Below are positions 9,475 to 18,393 of a stretch of 64,000 nt of DNA, in pieces. This DNA comes from Vulcanimicrobium sp035943995 (GTDB lineage Bacteria; Vulcanimicrobiota; Vulcanimicrobiia; Vulcanimicrobiales; Vulcanimicrobiaceae), in the NCBI GenBank assembly GCA_035943995.1, contig DASZBS010000056.1, positions 8,265 through 72,264 of the forward strand. The letters are read 5' to 3'. Position 1 is the first letter of the stretch; each line of letters starts with the position of its first letter. The notes under the pieces are model-generated. The model was given only the letters and a program-made list of their open reading frames with translations. It did not search any database and was not told where the DNA came from. The position numbers and the translations under genes were made by a program.

Positions 9475-11877
9475 GTGAGAAAGCTCCTGACAGCGCGTTC
9501 GATGAAACGCATTACGATCGTCGCGCTCGTTACGCTTAGTACGAGTGAACTACTACCGGCAGGTGCGGCAGCGCCGCAGCCCGCGCCCGCCGTACTCGCG
9601 GTGCAGGTGATCGGCGCGGGCCGCGCGGCGGCCGTGCTGCGCGCGCTGTATCCGCGCGACCGCATCACGGTCGACGCGGGCGCGAACGCGCTCGTCGTCG
9701 TCGCGCCGCCGGACGACGTCGCGGGGATGCGCACGATCTTGCAAGGCATCGACGTTCGCAATCCCACCCGCCCGGTCAGCGACGCGGTGCAACTGCGCAA
9801 CGCGAGCCCTGCGGCCGTCGTGGCGCGGCTACACGCCATCTTCCCCGCCGCGCGCATCGCGCTCGCGCCGAACAAGACGCTGCTGATCGCCGCGAATCCG
9901 GCCGACCTCGCGCAGATCAAAGCGCTGATCGCGACGATCGACACGCTGCCCGCGTCGCCTGCGCCCAGCGCCGCGCCGGTGGAAGCCGTGCGCGTCACCA
10001 AAGCCGCGCCGGGCGACGTGGCGCGCGCGATCGCGCACCAGTTCCGCGCCGTTCGTGCGAGCGTCGCCGGGCAGTCCGTACTGCTCGGCGGTCCACCCGA
10101 CGACGTCGCCAAAGCGAAGGCGCTCGTCGCGCTCATCGACCAGCCGCAGGCCGGCGTGCGCTTCACGCAGGTGTACCGGCTGCGCTTCGTCGACGCACGT
10201 TCGGTCGGCGATCTCATCGCGCGCTCGTTCCGCGACGCCCAGGTCGCCACCGACGCCGCGCTCAACGCGCTGTCGGTCGTCGCGACCGCGGCGGAGCACC
10301 AGCGCATCGCCGACGCGCTCGCGCAGCTCGACGCGAGCAGCGCCGCGACCGCCGGCTCGAACGGACCGCCCGTGCAGCAGCCCGGTAGCGTCGACGTCGC
10401 GGCCGGCGGCATCGAGGTGATCTCGCTCAAAGCGGCGGCCCCCGGGCTCAACGGCGCGCCGTCGTCGTCGGCGACGGACATTGCGACCACGGTGACGCAG
10501 GCGCTGCAAGGCCAGGCCCCCGACCTGCGCATCACCGTGCCGCCCAACGCCACGCAGCTCGTGCTCACCGGCAGCCCGTACGCGATCCGGCTCGCGAAAG
10601 GGTTGATCGAGCAGCTCGACGTCGAGCAGAAGCTGGTCGTGCTCGACACCGAGATCCTCGAAGTCGACGAGAGCGCGGCGAAGAACCTCGGCTTATCGTT
10701 CAGCTCGCCGGTGGTGAGCAGCACGTTCAGCGAGACGACGCCCGTTTCGCCGGACGGCGGCACGCCGCCGCCGTTCCTCAAGTTCCAGCCGCTCACGCGC
10801 ACGCCGCTGTCGTTCGGCTTGAGCCTGAACCTGCTGATCCAGACCGGCAAGGGCCGCGTGCTCGCCGACCCGCGCATCACGACGATCTCCGGCCGCACGG
10901 CGACCATCCGCGCGGGCGACAACATCGCGATCCTCACGACGACCGGCGGCGGCACGGGCACCGTCGCGACGACGCAGCTGCAGACGTTTCAGACCGGCGT
11001 CACGCTCGACATCACGCCGGTCGTCAACGCGGGGAACTTCATCACCGTCGCGCTGCACCCGACCGTCAACAGCCTGGCCGGGATCTCGAACGGCATCCCG
11101 CAGATCGCGACGCGCGACACGCAAACCACCGTCGCGATGCGCGAGGACGAAACGCTGATCATCGGCGGCCTCATCCAGGACACGACGACGCGCTTCGACA
11201 CGAAGATCCCGCTGCTCGGCGACTTACCGCTCGTCGGCCGCGCGTTTCGCAACTCGACGCTGAACCGCTCGCGCAACGAGCTCATCATCACCGTCACGCC
11301 GCATATCGTCACACCGGGGACGCAGTTCGTGTCGCCGGGTCCGCCGCTGCCCGCGATCCCCGCGGCCGCGCCGCTGCCGACGCTCGCGCCCGGCACGGTC
11401 CTGCCCCGCGCGCGCCCGACGCCGCCGCCGCCCGCGCAAACGCGTTCGCCGCAAACCGCGCCGGCGGCCGCGCCGCCCCTGCCGGCACCGAGCGCGACGT
11501 CGAGTCCGGCCGCCGGAGCGCCGCCGCTCACCGAGACGAACGCGTTCGCGTACGGCCGGCCGCCGGCGAGCAACCTCGCGGGACCGGCCGATCCCGTGCG
11601 CATCTTCTCCGTCACGTTCGCGCCGACGGTCGTGCGCAACGGTACGCCGGTGCGCTTCGCCGCCATCACCACCACCAACGTCGCGCGGCTGACGATCGGG
11701 CGGCCCGGGTTCGAGACGTCGATCGCGCAGACCGCGCCTGGCCGCTGGGAGTCCGCCTACAACTTCACCGCGAACGGCCCCGCGCCGCCGCAAGGCGGGG
11801 CGCAGCTCGTCGTCACCGCGGCGCGGCTCGACGGCGCGTCGGCCGTGCTCGCGATCCCGATCACCGTGCTGCCGTAA
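9475..11877 (+). CDS. Secretin (GspD/PilQ family) with C-terminal Ig-like domain
   Basis: The start taken is GTG 9475, nine bases after GGAGG; ATG 9502 and ATG 9430 are alternatives. A signal peptide (MKRITIVALVTLS) is followed by several N-type ring-building domains (about residues 40-330). The secretin beta-barrel follows at about 380-620, with NLLIQTGKGRVLADPRI, the RTATIRAGD segment, DETLIIGGLIQD and LGDLPLVGRAFRN. A Pro/Ala-rich linker then leads to an extra beta-rich domain (about 700-800). The protein would form an outer-membrane channel of a type II secretion or type IV pilus machine. No other genes of such a machine are nearby. Confidence 0.9.
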   Translation: MRKLLTARSMKRITIVALVTLSTSELLPAGAAAPQPAPAVLAVQVIGAGRAAAVLRALYPRDRITVDAGANALVVVAPPDDVAGMRTILQGIDVRNPTRPVSDAVQLRNASPAAVVARLHAIFPAARIALAPNKTLLIAANPADLAQIKALIATIDTLPASPAPSAAPVEAVRVTKAAPGDVARAIAHQFRAVRASVAGQSVLLGGPPDDVAKAKALVALIDQPQAGVRFTQVYRLRFVDARSVGDLIARSFRDAQVATDAALNALSVVATAAEHQRIADALAQLDASSAATAGSNGPPVQQPGSVDVAAGGIEVISLKAAAPGLNGAPSSSATDIATTVTQALQGQAPDLRITVPPNATQLVLTGSPYAIRLAKGLIEQLDVEQKLVVLDTEILEVDESAAKNLGLSFSSPVVSSTFSETTPVSPDGGTPPPFLKFQPLTRTPLSFGLSLNLLIQTGKGRVLADPRITTISGRTATIRAGDNIAILTTTGGGTGTVATTQLQTFQTGVTLDITPVVNAGNFITVALHPTVNSLAGISNGIPQIATRDTQTTVAMREDETLIIGGLIQDTTTRFDTKIPLLGDLPLVGRAFRNSTLNRSRNELIITVTPHIVTPGTQFVSPGPPLPAIPAAAPLPTLAPGTVLPRARPTPPPPAQTRSPQTAPAAAPPLPAPSATSSPAAGAPPLTETNAFAYGRPPASNLAGPADPVRIFSVTFAPTVVRNGTPVRFAAITTTNVARLTIGRPGFETSIAQTAPGRWESAYNFTANGPAPPQGGAQLVVTAARLDGASAVLAIPITVLP

Positions 11878-11892
11878 CGGTCACAACGATGA

Positions 11893-11918
11893 AGGCCCGG
11901 GCGCATCCGCCCGGGCCT
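11893..11918. terminator. Perfect hairpin between convergent genes
   Basis: An 11-bp perfect stem (11893-11903 with 11908-11918, GC-rich) closes a 4-base loop just after the secretin stop and before the end of the convergent DUF3618 gene. There is no T-tract on either side. It could be a weak bidirectional terminator or an mRNA 3' stabiliser. Confidence 0.6.
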
Positions 11919-11943
11919 CTACGATCGTGGCTGAACCGCCGCG

Positions 11944-12708
11944 CTACGGCGACGCGGTACCCGGCGTGCCGGGTTCGAGCACGTCGCGCTCGCTCTCGTC
12001 GAGCAGGACTCCGTACTGCGACGACGTTGCGCCGGAGCCCGTGCTCGCCTGCGCGCCGTTCCCGCTCGAACCGTGCTCCGCCGCGCCCGTCGCTTCGCCG
12101 ATGACCTGCTGCGAATGCGTCTGCGCGGACTGCTGCGCGGTGTGCAGCGCGCTTTGCACCGTCTCTTGCACGACTTGCTTGCCGTGCTCGAGCACGTCGC
12201 TGCCGACGCTCTGCGCGCGGTCGAGCAGGTCGTCGCGAATCGGCCCGACCTTCTCGCGCTCGAAGTCGGTCACCGGCGTGAGCAGCCCCGCGAGGAAGCC
12301 GACGGCCAGCGCGCCGAGCGCGAGCCCGAGCGGGTTCTCCGCGACGATGCCGACCCCGCGCTGCGCGGCGCCCTTGACGTCCGCCCCGCTGGGCAGCTTG
12401 TCGGCGAGCCCGCCGACGGTATCGGTCACGTTGCTAGTCACGCTGCTGGTCATGTCTCCCACTTGCGATACGGATTGTTTCGCGCCGCCGAGCGCGTTGC
12501 CCACTTTGCCCGTTGCCGCGCCGAGCGCGTCTTTCACGCCGTCGACGACGCCGCCGATCGTGCCTTTGACGGTGTCGACCTTGTCGTGCACGGCTTCCTT
12601 GACGCGCGACGGCACGTCCGCCTTGTAGCCGAGCGCTTCGACCGTGTCACCCATGCGCGCGCGCGTCTGCTCTATCTCGCGCCGGATTTCGCTCGAGTCT
12701 TTGCCCAT
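11944..12708 (-). CDS. DUF3618 membrane-associated protein
   Basis: The N-terminus (IRREIEQTRARMGDTVEALG) matches DUF3618. It is followed by a long amphipathic helix of Val/Lys/Asp repeats, one hydrophobic segment (about 125-145, NPLGLALGALAVGFLAGL), a second helical stretch and a Ser/Gly-rich tail. DUF3618 proteins usually travel with phage-holin-like and YqjD-like proteins and are thought to sit at the inner membrane in stress responses. This is the last gene of a three-gene operon; it overlaps the preceding gene by 37 bases. Confidence 0.8.
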   Translation of the reverse strand: MGKDSSEIRREIEQTRARMGDTVEALGYKADVPSRVKEAVHDKVDTVKGTIGGVVDGVKDALGAATGKVGNALGGAKQSVSQVGDMTSSVTSNVTDTVGGLADKLPSGADVKGAAQRGVGIVAENPLGLALGALAVGFLAGLLTPVTDFEREKVGPIRDDLLDRAQSVGSDVLEHGKQVVQETVQSALHTAQQSAQTHSQQVIGEATGAAEHGSSGNGAQASTGSGATSSQYGVLLDESERDVLEPGTPGTASP

Positions 12709-13088
12709 TCGATGTCCTCCTTTACGGTCTGCGCGGTCTGCTCGGGGACGAGCGGCGCGGCTTCATGCAATTTCTTCTTACCGGTCTGCGCGAGAACGAA
12801 CGCGACGATGCCGTACACGACGGTCACGATCAGCGCGGACGCCCACACCGGAACCCACAGCGCGATCGACGCGATCAGGAACGTGGTCAGCGCGCCGAAC
12901 GCGCCCAAGCTGAGCAGCGCCGTGCCGCCGAACATGCCGGCAGACGCGATCGCGGGCTTCGTCTTCTCGGCGATCTCGACTTTGGCAAGCGCGATCTCTT
13001 GGCGCACGAGCGTCGAGATCTCGTCGCCGAGCTCGCGCAGCAGGTCGCCGATCGGGCGATCCGCTTCGCGCGGAGCGTCAGGTCGCAT
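12672..13088 (-). CDS. Phage-holin-family (holin superfamily III/YqjE-like) membrane protein
   Basis: The 138-residue protein has an N-terminal amphipathic part (IGDLLRELGDEISTLVRQEI), which is characteristic of the actinobacteriophage-holin/YqjE-like family, then two membrane segments (about 48-75 and 80-103). Family members are chromosomal, non-lytic membrane proteins of unclear role. The gene overlaps the upstream gene by 11 bases and the downstream DUF3618 gene by 37, which argues for tight co-translation. No phage genes are near, so the holin name should not be read as prophage evidence. Confidence 0.8.
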   Translation of the reverse strand: MRPDAPREADRPIGDLLRELGDEISTLVRQEIALAKVEIAEKTKPAIASAGMFGGTALLSLGAFGALTTFLIASIALWVPVWASALIVTVVYGIVAFVLAQTGKKKLHEAAPLVPEQTAQTVKEDIEWAKTRAKSGAR

Positions 13089-13497
13089 ACCGCCCGCCTC
13101 CGTACGTCGTGGTTCCGTACGTGCTGCTGTACCGCCGCACGCTCGACGTCTTGAGGAAGCGCGATGCCGCGAAGCCGAGCACCAGCGCCGCGCCGGCGAT
13201 CGCCCACGGCTGGCGCCGCGCGTAGTCTTCGAGATCGCCGATCAGCCGGTCGCTGTCGGCGCCTTGAAGATAGGTTGCCAATTTGTCGACCAGCTCGGCG
13301 CCCTGGTCGACGTAGCCGGCGGCGCCGCCGGCGGTCCCGCTCTCGCGGAGCTGGTCGCCGACGTTGCGCAAGTCTTGCGCGAGCGAGCCGATCTGCTGTC
13401 CGATCACCGTCGACCGTTCGTCGACCTGTTTACCCAAAAACGATTTACCTTGGTTGACCGCGTTTTGAGCCGTCTCGCGGACGTCCGTTGTCTGCAT
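13078..13497 (-). CDS. YqjD/DUF883-like membrane-anchored protein
   Basis: An acidic/amphipathic N-terminal helix region is followed by YARRQPWAIAGAALVLGFAA (about 98-117), the C-terminal anchor pattern of the YqjD/ElaB/DUF883 group. In enterobacteria these proteins tether stationary-phase ribosomes to the membrane; whether that applies here is inference. It is the first gene of the operon 13497 to 11944. A Tyr/Gly/Thr-rich tail of about 20 residues follows the anchor. Confidence 0.7.
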   Translation of the reverse strand: MQTTDVRETAQNAVNQGKSFLGKQVDERSTVIGQQIGSLAQDLRNVGDQLRESGTAGGAAGYVDQGAELVDKLATYLQGADSDRLIGDLEDYARRQPWAIAGAALVLGFAASRFLKTSSVRRYSSTYGTTTYGGGRYAT

Positions 13498-13577
13498 ACT
13501 GTCCTCACCGGGTTGGAAGAAGCGTCGGGCGACGTCATACCCACCCGCGCGCGGATTGCTCGCTCGCCTGAGGCAGG

Positions 13578-14756
13578 ATGGGCCTGAGCTTCAATCGCCT
13601 CTACAGGGAACGTTGCGCGGCCGGGTTAACCGGATCACACGTGAGCACGACGTCACCGCGGCGCGCGCCCGCGCTCGAAACGCTGGAGTTCGATCACCTC
13701 GAGCTTTGGGTCGGGAACGCCAAGCAAGCCGCCCACTACTACTGCACCGCGTTCGGCTTCGAGCCGGTCGCATACGCCGGCCCGGAGACCGGCGTGAAGG
13801 GCCGCGCGTCCTACGTCGTCCGCCAGAACGACCTGACGCTCGTGCTCACGTCGACGCTGGGACCCGACGACGCGATCGCGGACCACGTGCGGCGCCACGG
13901 CGACGGCGTGCGCGACGTCGCGTTCCGCACGTCGAACGCGCGCGAGGCGTTCGAGATCGCCGTCGCCGGCGGGGCGCGCGCGCTCGCGCAGCCCGACGTC
14001 GTGGACGATGCGGACGGGCGCGTCGCGACGGCGCAGATCGCGACGTACGGCGACACGGTGCACTCGTTCGTCGAGCGCACAGCGTACCGCGGCGCGTGGC
14101 TGCCCGGCTACCGGCCGTGGTCTCACGACCAGCGCTCGGCGAACGCCGTCGGCCTGATGCGCATCGACCACTGCGTCGGCAACGTCGGCTGGAACGAGAT
14201 GGACCGCTGGTGCGACTACTACGCGCGCGCGCTCGGCTTCACGCAGCTGATCGGCTTCGACGACAAGGACATCTCCACGCAGTACACGGCGCTGCGGTCC
14301 AAAGTGATGCAGAGCCCGAGCGGCAAGGTGAAGCTGCCGATCAACGAGCCCGCCGAAGGCTTGAAGCGGTCGCAGATCGAGGAGTACCTCGACTTCTACG
14401 GCGGGCCGGGGATCCAGCACGTCGCGATCGCGACGGGCGACATCGTCGACACGGTGCGCGCGCTGCGCGCGAACGGCGTCGAGCTGCTCGACACGCCCGC
14501 GTCGTACTACGACACGCTGGGCGAGCGCGTCGGCGCGATCGAAGAGGACGTCGCGATCCTGCGCGAGCTGAGCATTCTGGTCGACAAAGACGACCAGGGC
14601 TACATGCTGCAGATCTTCACCAAGCCGCTGCAAGACCGCCCGACGCTGTTCTTCGAGATCATCCAGCGGCGCGGCTCGCTGTCCTTCGGCAAGGGCAACT
14701 TCAAGGCGCTGTTCGTGTCGATCGAGCAGGAGCAGGCGAAGCGCGGCAACCTCTGA
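13578..14756 (+). CDS. hppD: 4-hydroxyphenylpyruvate dioxygenase
   Basis: This Fe(II) enzyme converts 4-hydroxyphenylpyruvate to homogentisate in tyrosine breakdown and plastoquinone/tocopherol-type pathways. Two vicinal-oxygen-chelate halves are visible. The metal ligands expected for the family are present: His 198 in IDHCVGNV, His 281 in IQHVAIAT and Glu 360 in FFEIIQR. Length (392) fits the family. ATG 13578 has GAGG upstream, but homology begins only near residue 36, so GTG 13641 may be the real start. No homogentisate dioxygenase gene is in the window. Confidence 0.93.
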   Translation: MGLSFNRLYRERCAAGLTGSHVSTTSPRRAPALETLEFDHLELWVGNAKQAAHYYCTAFGFEPVAYAGPETGVKGRASYVVRQNDLTLVLTSTLGPDDAIADHVRRHGDGVRDVAFRTSNAREAFEIAVAGGARALAQPDVVDDADGRVATAQIATYGDTVHSFVERTAYRGAWLPGYRPWSHDQRSANAVGLMRIDHCVGNVGWNEMDRWCDYYARALGFTQLIGFDDKDISTQYTALRSKVMQSPSGKVKLPINEPAEGLKRSQIEEYLDFYGGPGIQHVAIATGDIVDTVRALRANGVELLDTPASYYDTLGERVGAIEEDVAILRELSILVDKDDQGYMLQIFTKPLQDRPTLFFEIIQRRGSLSFGKGNFKALFVSIEQEQAKRGNL

Positions 14757-14795
14757 GGCTCAACTCGAGGTCCCGCCGCTCCGATACCCTACGCA

Positions 14796-15122
14796 ATGAG
14801 GGACCGCACGTTCGCCGACTTCATGGCCGGCGCGATCGCTTGCATCTCCGTCCTGGGCTTCTACGCGGTGCTCCGCGAGACGGAGCTGCACCAGCAGCAG
14901 CGCCGGGACGAGCGCCGGCGCGCCGACGCCGAGCGCTGGGCGCTCCCGCGCAAGCGGCGCCGCCGCCATTCGCCCGAAGACGACTGCCGCCACTGCACGG
15001 GCAGCGGCACGTGCGACGAGTGCGTGCCGTCGCCGTGCCGCGTGTGCAAAGGCACGGGGCTGCAGCCGCACGACGCGGCGATCGTGTCGCGGCTGAGCAC
15101 GCTCTGGGACGGGGTCGCGTAA
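14796..15122 (+). CDS. Small membrane protein with DnaJ-type zinc-finger motifs
   Basis: This 108-residue protein has an N-terminal membrane helix (DFMAGAIACISVLGFYAVL), a very basic linker (RKRRRRH), and CxxCxGxG-type elements (CRHCTGSG, CDEC, CRVCKGTG) like those of the DnaJ cysteine-rich domain. There is no J domain. Such stand-alone zinc ribbons occur in small chaperone-like or photosystem-assembly proteins; here the role is unknown. It lies between HPPD and the GT87-like gene in the same orientation. Confidence 0.6.
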   Translation: MRDRTFADFMAGAIACISVLGFYAVLRETELHQQQRRDERRRADAERWALPRKRRRRHSPEDDCRHCTGSGTCDECVPSPCRVCKGTGLQPHDAAIVSRLSTLWDGVA

Positions 15123-15144
15123 GCCTCGGCGTGAATGCCGGCGG

Positions 15145-16578
15145 GTGGTGAGACTTCTCAAGGCCGGCCTGCTCGTCGCGGTGGTCGTCGCGCTCGTCGC
15201 GGTGCCGTACACCCGCCGCCACCTGTTCGGCGTCAACGATCTCGGCGGGTTCGCCGCGTTCTACTGCGGCGGCGCGGTCGCCCGGCAGGGTCACGATCCG
15301 TACCGCGCCGAGCCGTTGCGCGCGTGCGAGCAGACCCTGCCGTCGTACCGCTACGACGTGACCGGTGTCGTGGAGCCGGCGCCGTTTCCGCCGGTCGTGC
15401 TCGCCGCGTTCGGCGCGCTCGCCCTGCTGCCGTTCGCGTGGGCGTTCGGCGCGTACGCCGCGCTCGCGCTGATCGCGATCGCGTTCGCCACTTGGGCGCT
15501 GCAGCGGCTGACCGGGTTCTCGCCGTGGTTCGTCGGCGCGTCGCTCGCCGTCGGTGCGCTCTATCAAAACCTGCACTTCGGCGAGATCCCGCCGCTCGTC
15601 ATCGGCATCGTGTGCGCCGCGGCGCTGCTGCTCGAACGCGGTCGCCCGCGCGCAGCCGCACTCGTCGCGTCGCTGGCGCTGATCGAACCGCACGTCGCCG
15701 CGCCGGTGCTGCTCGCGCTGTTCCTGGTGTCGAAGCCGTCGCGCGCGACGCTTGCGATCGCCGGCGTCGTCGTCGCAATCGTGTCGGTGGTCGTGCTGCA
15801 CCCGCTGCTCACGGCCGAGTACTTCCTGTCGGCGCTGCCGGCACACGCCGCGTCGGAGGTGACGGCCAACGACCAGTACAGCGTCACCTGGATCGCGCAC
15901 ATGCTGCGCGTGCCCGACAGCTGGGCGCTGCGCGCCGGCGCGCTGTCATACGCCGCGACGGCGGCGCTGGGCGTGCTCGCCGGCAAGCGGCTGGCGACGC
16001 GGTTCGGGCGGCCGGCGCTTGCGGTCCTCGTGCCGGCCGCGTTCGCGGTGACCGGCGGGCTGTTCATCCACGACCTCCAGCTTCCGATCGCGCTGCCGGC
16101 CGCGCTCGTGCTCGCGAGCGTGACGGCAGGCCGCGTCCGCGCGCTCGCGCTGACCGCCACGATGCTCCTCGCGGTGACGTGGTTCGGCGATTTCAGCGCC
16201 GTGCTCGCGCTCGCGGCGTTGGCGGTGATGGCGTGGACCGCCCCGCTCGCGTTCGCGCAACCGTCGCGGCGAGCGGTGTTCGCGGTGAGCGTCTGCGCCG
16301 GGTATGCGTGCGCCGTCCTCGCGTTCCACGCGCTGTCGCCGCACGCGCACGTCGCGCTGCCCGTGCATCCGAACGCCGGCGGCGCGCCGGACGAGCTCGC
16401 CTCGGTCGTCTGGGGCCGCTTCGTGCGCATGACGCCGTACGGCTGGGCCTCGCCGCGAACGCTCGCGGAGAAGGTGCCGCTGTTCGTCGCGCTCGCGCTG
16501 CTGGCGTACGCCGTCGTGTCGGCGGCGCGGCCGAACGGCGCGCTCAGACGCGAACCGAGCGCGCCGCCTTCTCGTTGA
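15145..16578 (+). CDS. Polytopic membrane protein, GT87/DUF2029-like glycosyltransferase
   Basis: The 477-residue protein has about ten hydrophobic segments. Between the first two is a loop (FAAFYCGGAVARQGHDPYR) of the kind seen in DUF2029/GT87 polyprenol-phosphate-mannose-dependent transferases: an Asp (NDLGG) then G-x-DPY. The DxD-like site is not otherwise clear, so substrate is unknown. GTG 15145 is followed by another GTG. The 3' end overlaps the convergent binding-protein gene by 35 bases. Confidence 0.65.
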   Translation: MVRLLKAGLLVAVVVALVAVPYTRRHLFGVNDLGGFAAFYCGGAVARQGHDPYRAEPLRACEQTLPSYRYDVTGVVEPAPFPPVVLAAFGALALLPFAWAFGAYAALALIAIAFATWALQRLTGFSPWFVGASLAVGALYQNLHFGEIPPLVIGIVCAAALLLERGRPRAAALVASLALIEPHVAAPVLLALFLVSKPSRATLAIAGVVVAIVSVVVLHPLLTAEYFLSALPAHAASEVTANDQYSVTWIAHMLRVPDSWALRAGALSYAATAALGVLAGKRLATRFGRPALAVLVPAAFAVTGGLFIHDLQLPIALPAALVLASVTAGRVRALALTATMLLAVTWFGDFSAVLALAALAVMAWTAPLAFAQPSRRAVFAVSVCAGYACAVLAFHALSPHAHVALPVHPNAGGAPDELASVVWGRFVRMTPYGWASPRTLAEKVPLFVALALLAYAVVSAARPNGALRREPSAPPSR

Positions 16579-17593
16579 ACGCGTTGTCGTACAGCTTCGC
16601 CGGATCGACCTTGGGCGCAGCGCCCAGAAAATAGGTGTTCGTCTCGATCACGGCGCGGACGGCGTCGAGCGTCATCTCGCCGTGCTGCGTGTACGCCGGC
16701 CGCGAGTGGCTGTACGACGCCGCCCAGTCGCCCTGCGGCGTGCCGCCGCGGAACTCGTCGGGCAGCGCCGCCGCGATCTGCGCCGACGTGCGGGTGGCCA
16801 TGAACTTTTGCGCGCGCACGAGCGCGTTGATCACCTTTTGAGTGCGCTCGGGGTTCTTCTGGATCACATCGGCGCGGGTGAGCGCGCCGGTGAAGCAGTA
16901 CTGCGAAAAGCCCAGCGCCCTGCGCGTTTCGGCCGCCGTGTAAAGCCCCAGCCACTGCACGGCGCGGTTCGTTTTCAGCAGCGTCGTGACGTACGGGTCG
17001 TTGCCGAGCGCGCCGTCGACCTGGTTCGCGACGATCGACGAGATCATCGTCGCGCCGCCGCCGACGCCGACCACCTTCACGTCGTCCTTGCCCAGACCCG
17101 CGCGGTGCGCCATCCACAGCGCGAGCACGTGCGTCGCCGAGCCGATCGACGTGACGCCGAGCGTCTTGCCCTTGAAGTCCGCGAACGTCTTGTACTTTTC
17201 GCGGTCGCCGGGACGCACGACGAGCGCGATGCCGGGCTGGTTCATGAAGTCCGCGATCATCACCAGCGATTTGCCGCGCTCGGACGCCGCGATCGCGTGA
17301 TCGATCGCGTTGCCGCTGTAGTCGACGCTGCCCGAGACGAGCGCCTGCGCTGCCTCGCTGCCGCCCTTGGTGTAGGTGATCTCAACGTCGAGCCCTTCCT
17401 GGTCGAAGTAGCCCAGCGCCTTCGCGACGTCCCACGGCAAGTACACCAGCGCGTGCTCCGAGCCGACCGCGACCGGCAGCTTCTCCTTTGCCGCGGCGGC
17501 TATCACGATGGTCGGAACGCCGAAGACGGTGGACGCTCCGGCGGCGGCGATACCGCCGAGCAGCGTGCGGCGCGAGATGTCGGACGTGCGCAT
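16544..17593 (-). CDS. ABC transporter substrate-binding protein, NitT/TauT (SsuA/THI5-like) family
   Basis: ATG 17593 opens a twin-arginine-type leader (SRRTLLGGIAAAGASTVFG), then an NMT1/SsuA-like binding fold: LPWDVAKALGYFDQEGLDVE, GSVDYSGNAIDHAI, FADFKGKTLGVTSIGS, NQVDGALGNDPYV. It would bind an organic anion, aromatic or thiamine-precursor-like ligand in the periplasm. The gene closes the CoA-transferase/ATPase/permease/binding-protein operon, 14 bases after the permease. Its ligand could match the acid handled by the CoA-transferase, which is inference from linkage. Confidence 0.85.
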   Translation of the reverse strand: MRTSDISRRTLLGGIAAAGASTVFGVPTIVIAAAAKEKLPVAVGSEHALVYLPWDVAKALGYFDQEGLDVEITYTKGGSEAAQALVSGSVDYSGNAIDHAIAASERGKSLVMIADFMNQPGIALVVRPGDREKYKTFADFKGKTLGVTSIGSATHVLALWMAHRAGLGKDDVKVVGVGGGATMISSIVANQVDGALGNDPYVTTLLKTNRAVQWLGLYTAAETRRALGFSQYCFTGALTRADVIQKNPERTQKVINALVRAQKFMATRTSAQIAAALPDEFRGGTPQGDWAASYSHSRPAYTQHGEMTLDAVRAVIETNTYFLGAAPKVDPAKLYDNAFNEKAARSVRV

Positions 17594-17607
17594 GATGGTT
17601 GGGCTCC

Positions 17608-18393
17608 CTAAAGGTCGGCGGGCTTCCACACGACGATGCGGCGGTGGACCCAGCGGATGAACGTGTCGACGAGCGTGACGAGGACCATGAGGATGACCAA
17701 GCCGGCGAACACCCCGCCGGTGTTGAGGTTGGCTTCGGAATACTGGATGCGGTAGCCGACTCCCGCGTTGGCGCCCAGATACTCCGCGACGACCGCGCCG
17801 ATCAGCGAGAAACCGACCGCCGAGCGCAGCGACGCGAAGATCCACGTCAGCGCGGAGGGGACGAGCACGTGGCGCACGACGTCGAGCCGCTTCGCGCCCA
17901 TGACGCGCGCGCTCGCGACGAGCGCCGGATCGACGTCCTTGATGCCGGCGTAGGTGGCGAAGAACACGACGAACAGCACCAGCGCGAACGCGCTCATCAC
18001 CTTGGACGTGAGGCTGGTCAGCCCGAACCACAGGATGAACAACGGGACCAGCGTGACGCGCGGGATCGAGTTGAGCAGCACGAGCAGCGGCTCGAACACC
18101 GCGCCGAGAAAGCGGTTCGACGCGAGCACGATACCGAGCACGATGCCGGCGACCGACCCGAACGCGAGGCCGAGCAGTGTTTCCTTCATCGTCACGTAGA
18201 CGTCGTTGAGGACGTACCCCTGCGTCCACCAGGTGTGGATCGTGCCGGCGATCTCGGCCGGGCTCGAGAAGTAGAACTTGTCGATCTTGCCGGCGCGCGC
18301 GCCGAGCTCCCACAGCGCGAGGAACGCGACGGTGAGCGCGATCTGCGTCGCGAAGACGAGCCAGGGGTTAACCCGCGCGACGCGCTCGCGCAT
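17608..18393 (-). CDS. ABC transporter permease, SsuC/TauC family
   Basis: The 261-residue protein has about six membrane segments and the cytoplasmic EAA-type loop expected for BPD permeases (VASARVMGAKRLDVVRHVLV) at about residues 165-185. The closing segment GVGYRIQYSEANLNTGGVFA matches the NitT/TauT subfamily. It overlaps the ATPase gene by 26 bases. It forms the membrane channel of the transporter encoded by 16544-19156. Confidence 0.88.
   Translation of the reverse strand: MRERVARVNPWLVFATQIALTVAFLALWELGARAGKIDKFYFSSPAEIAGTIHTWWTQGYVLNDVYVTMKETLLGLAFGSVAGIVLGIVLASNRFLGAVFEPLLVLLNSIPRVTLVPLFILWFGLTSLTSKVMSAFALVLFVVFFATYAGIKDVDPALVASARVMGAKRLDVVRHVLVPSALTWIFASLRSAVGFSLIGAVVAEYLGANAGVGYRIQYSEANLNTGGVFAGLVILMVLVTLVDTFIRWVHRRIVVWKPADL

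Noticed and set aside
12672..13088. Prophage lysis gene
   Set aside because: Though holin-like, it sits in a YqjD/DUF3618 operon with no phage genes around it.
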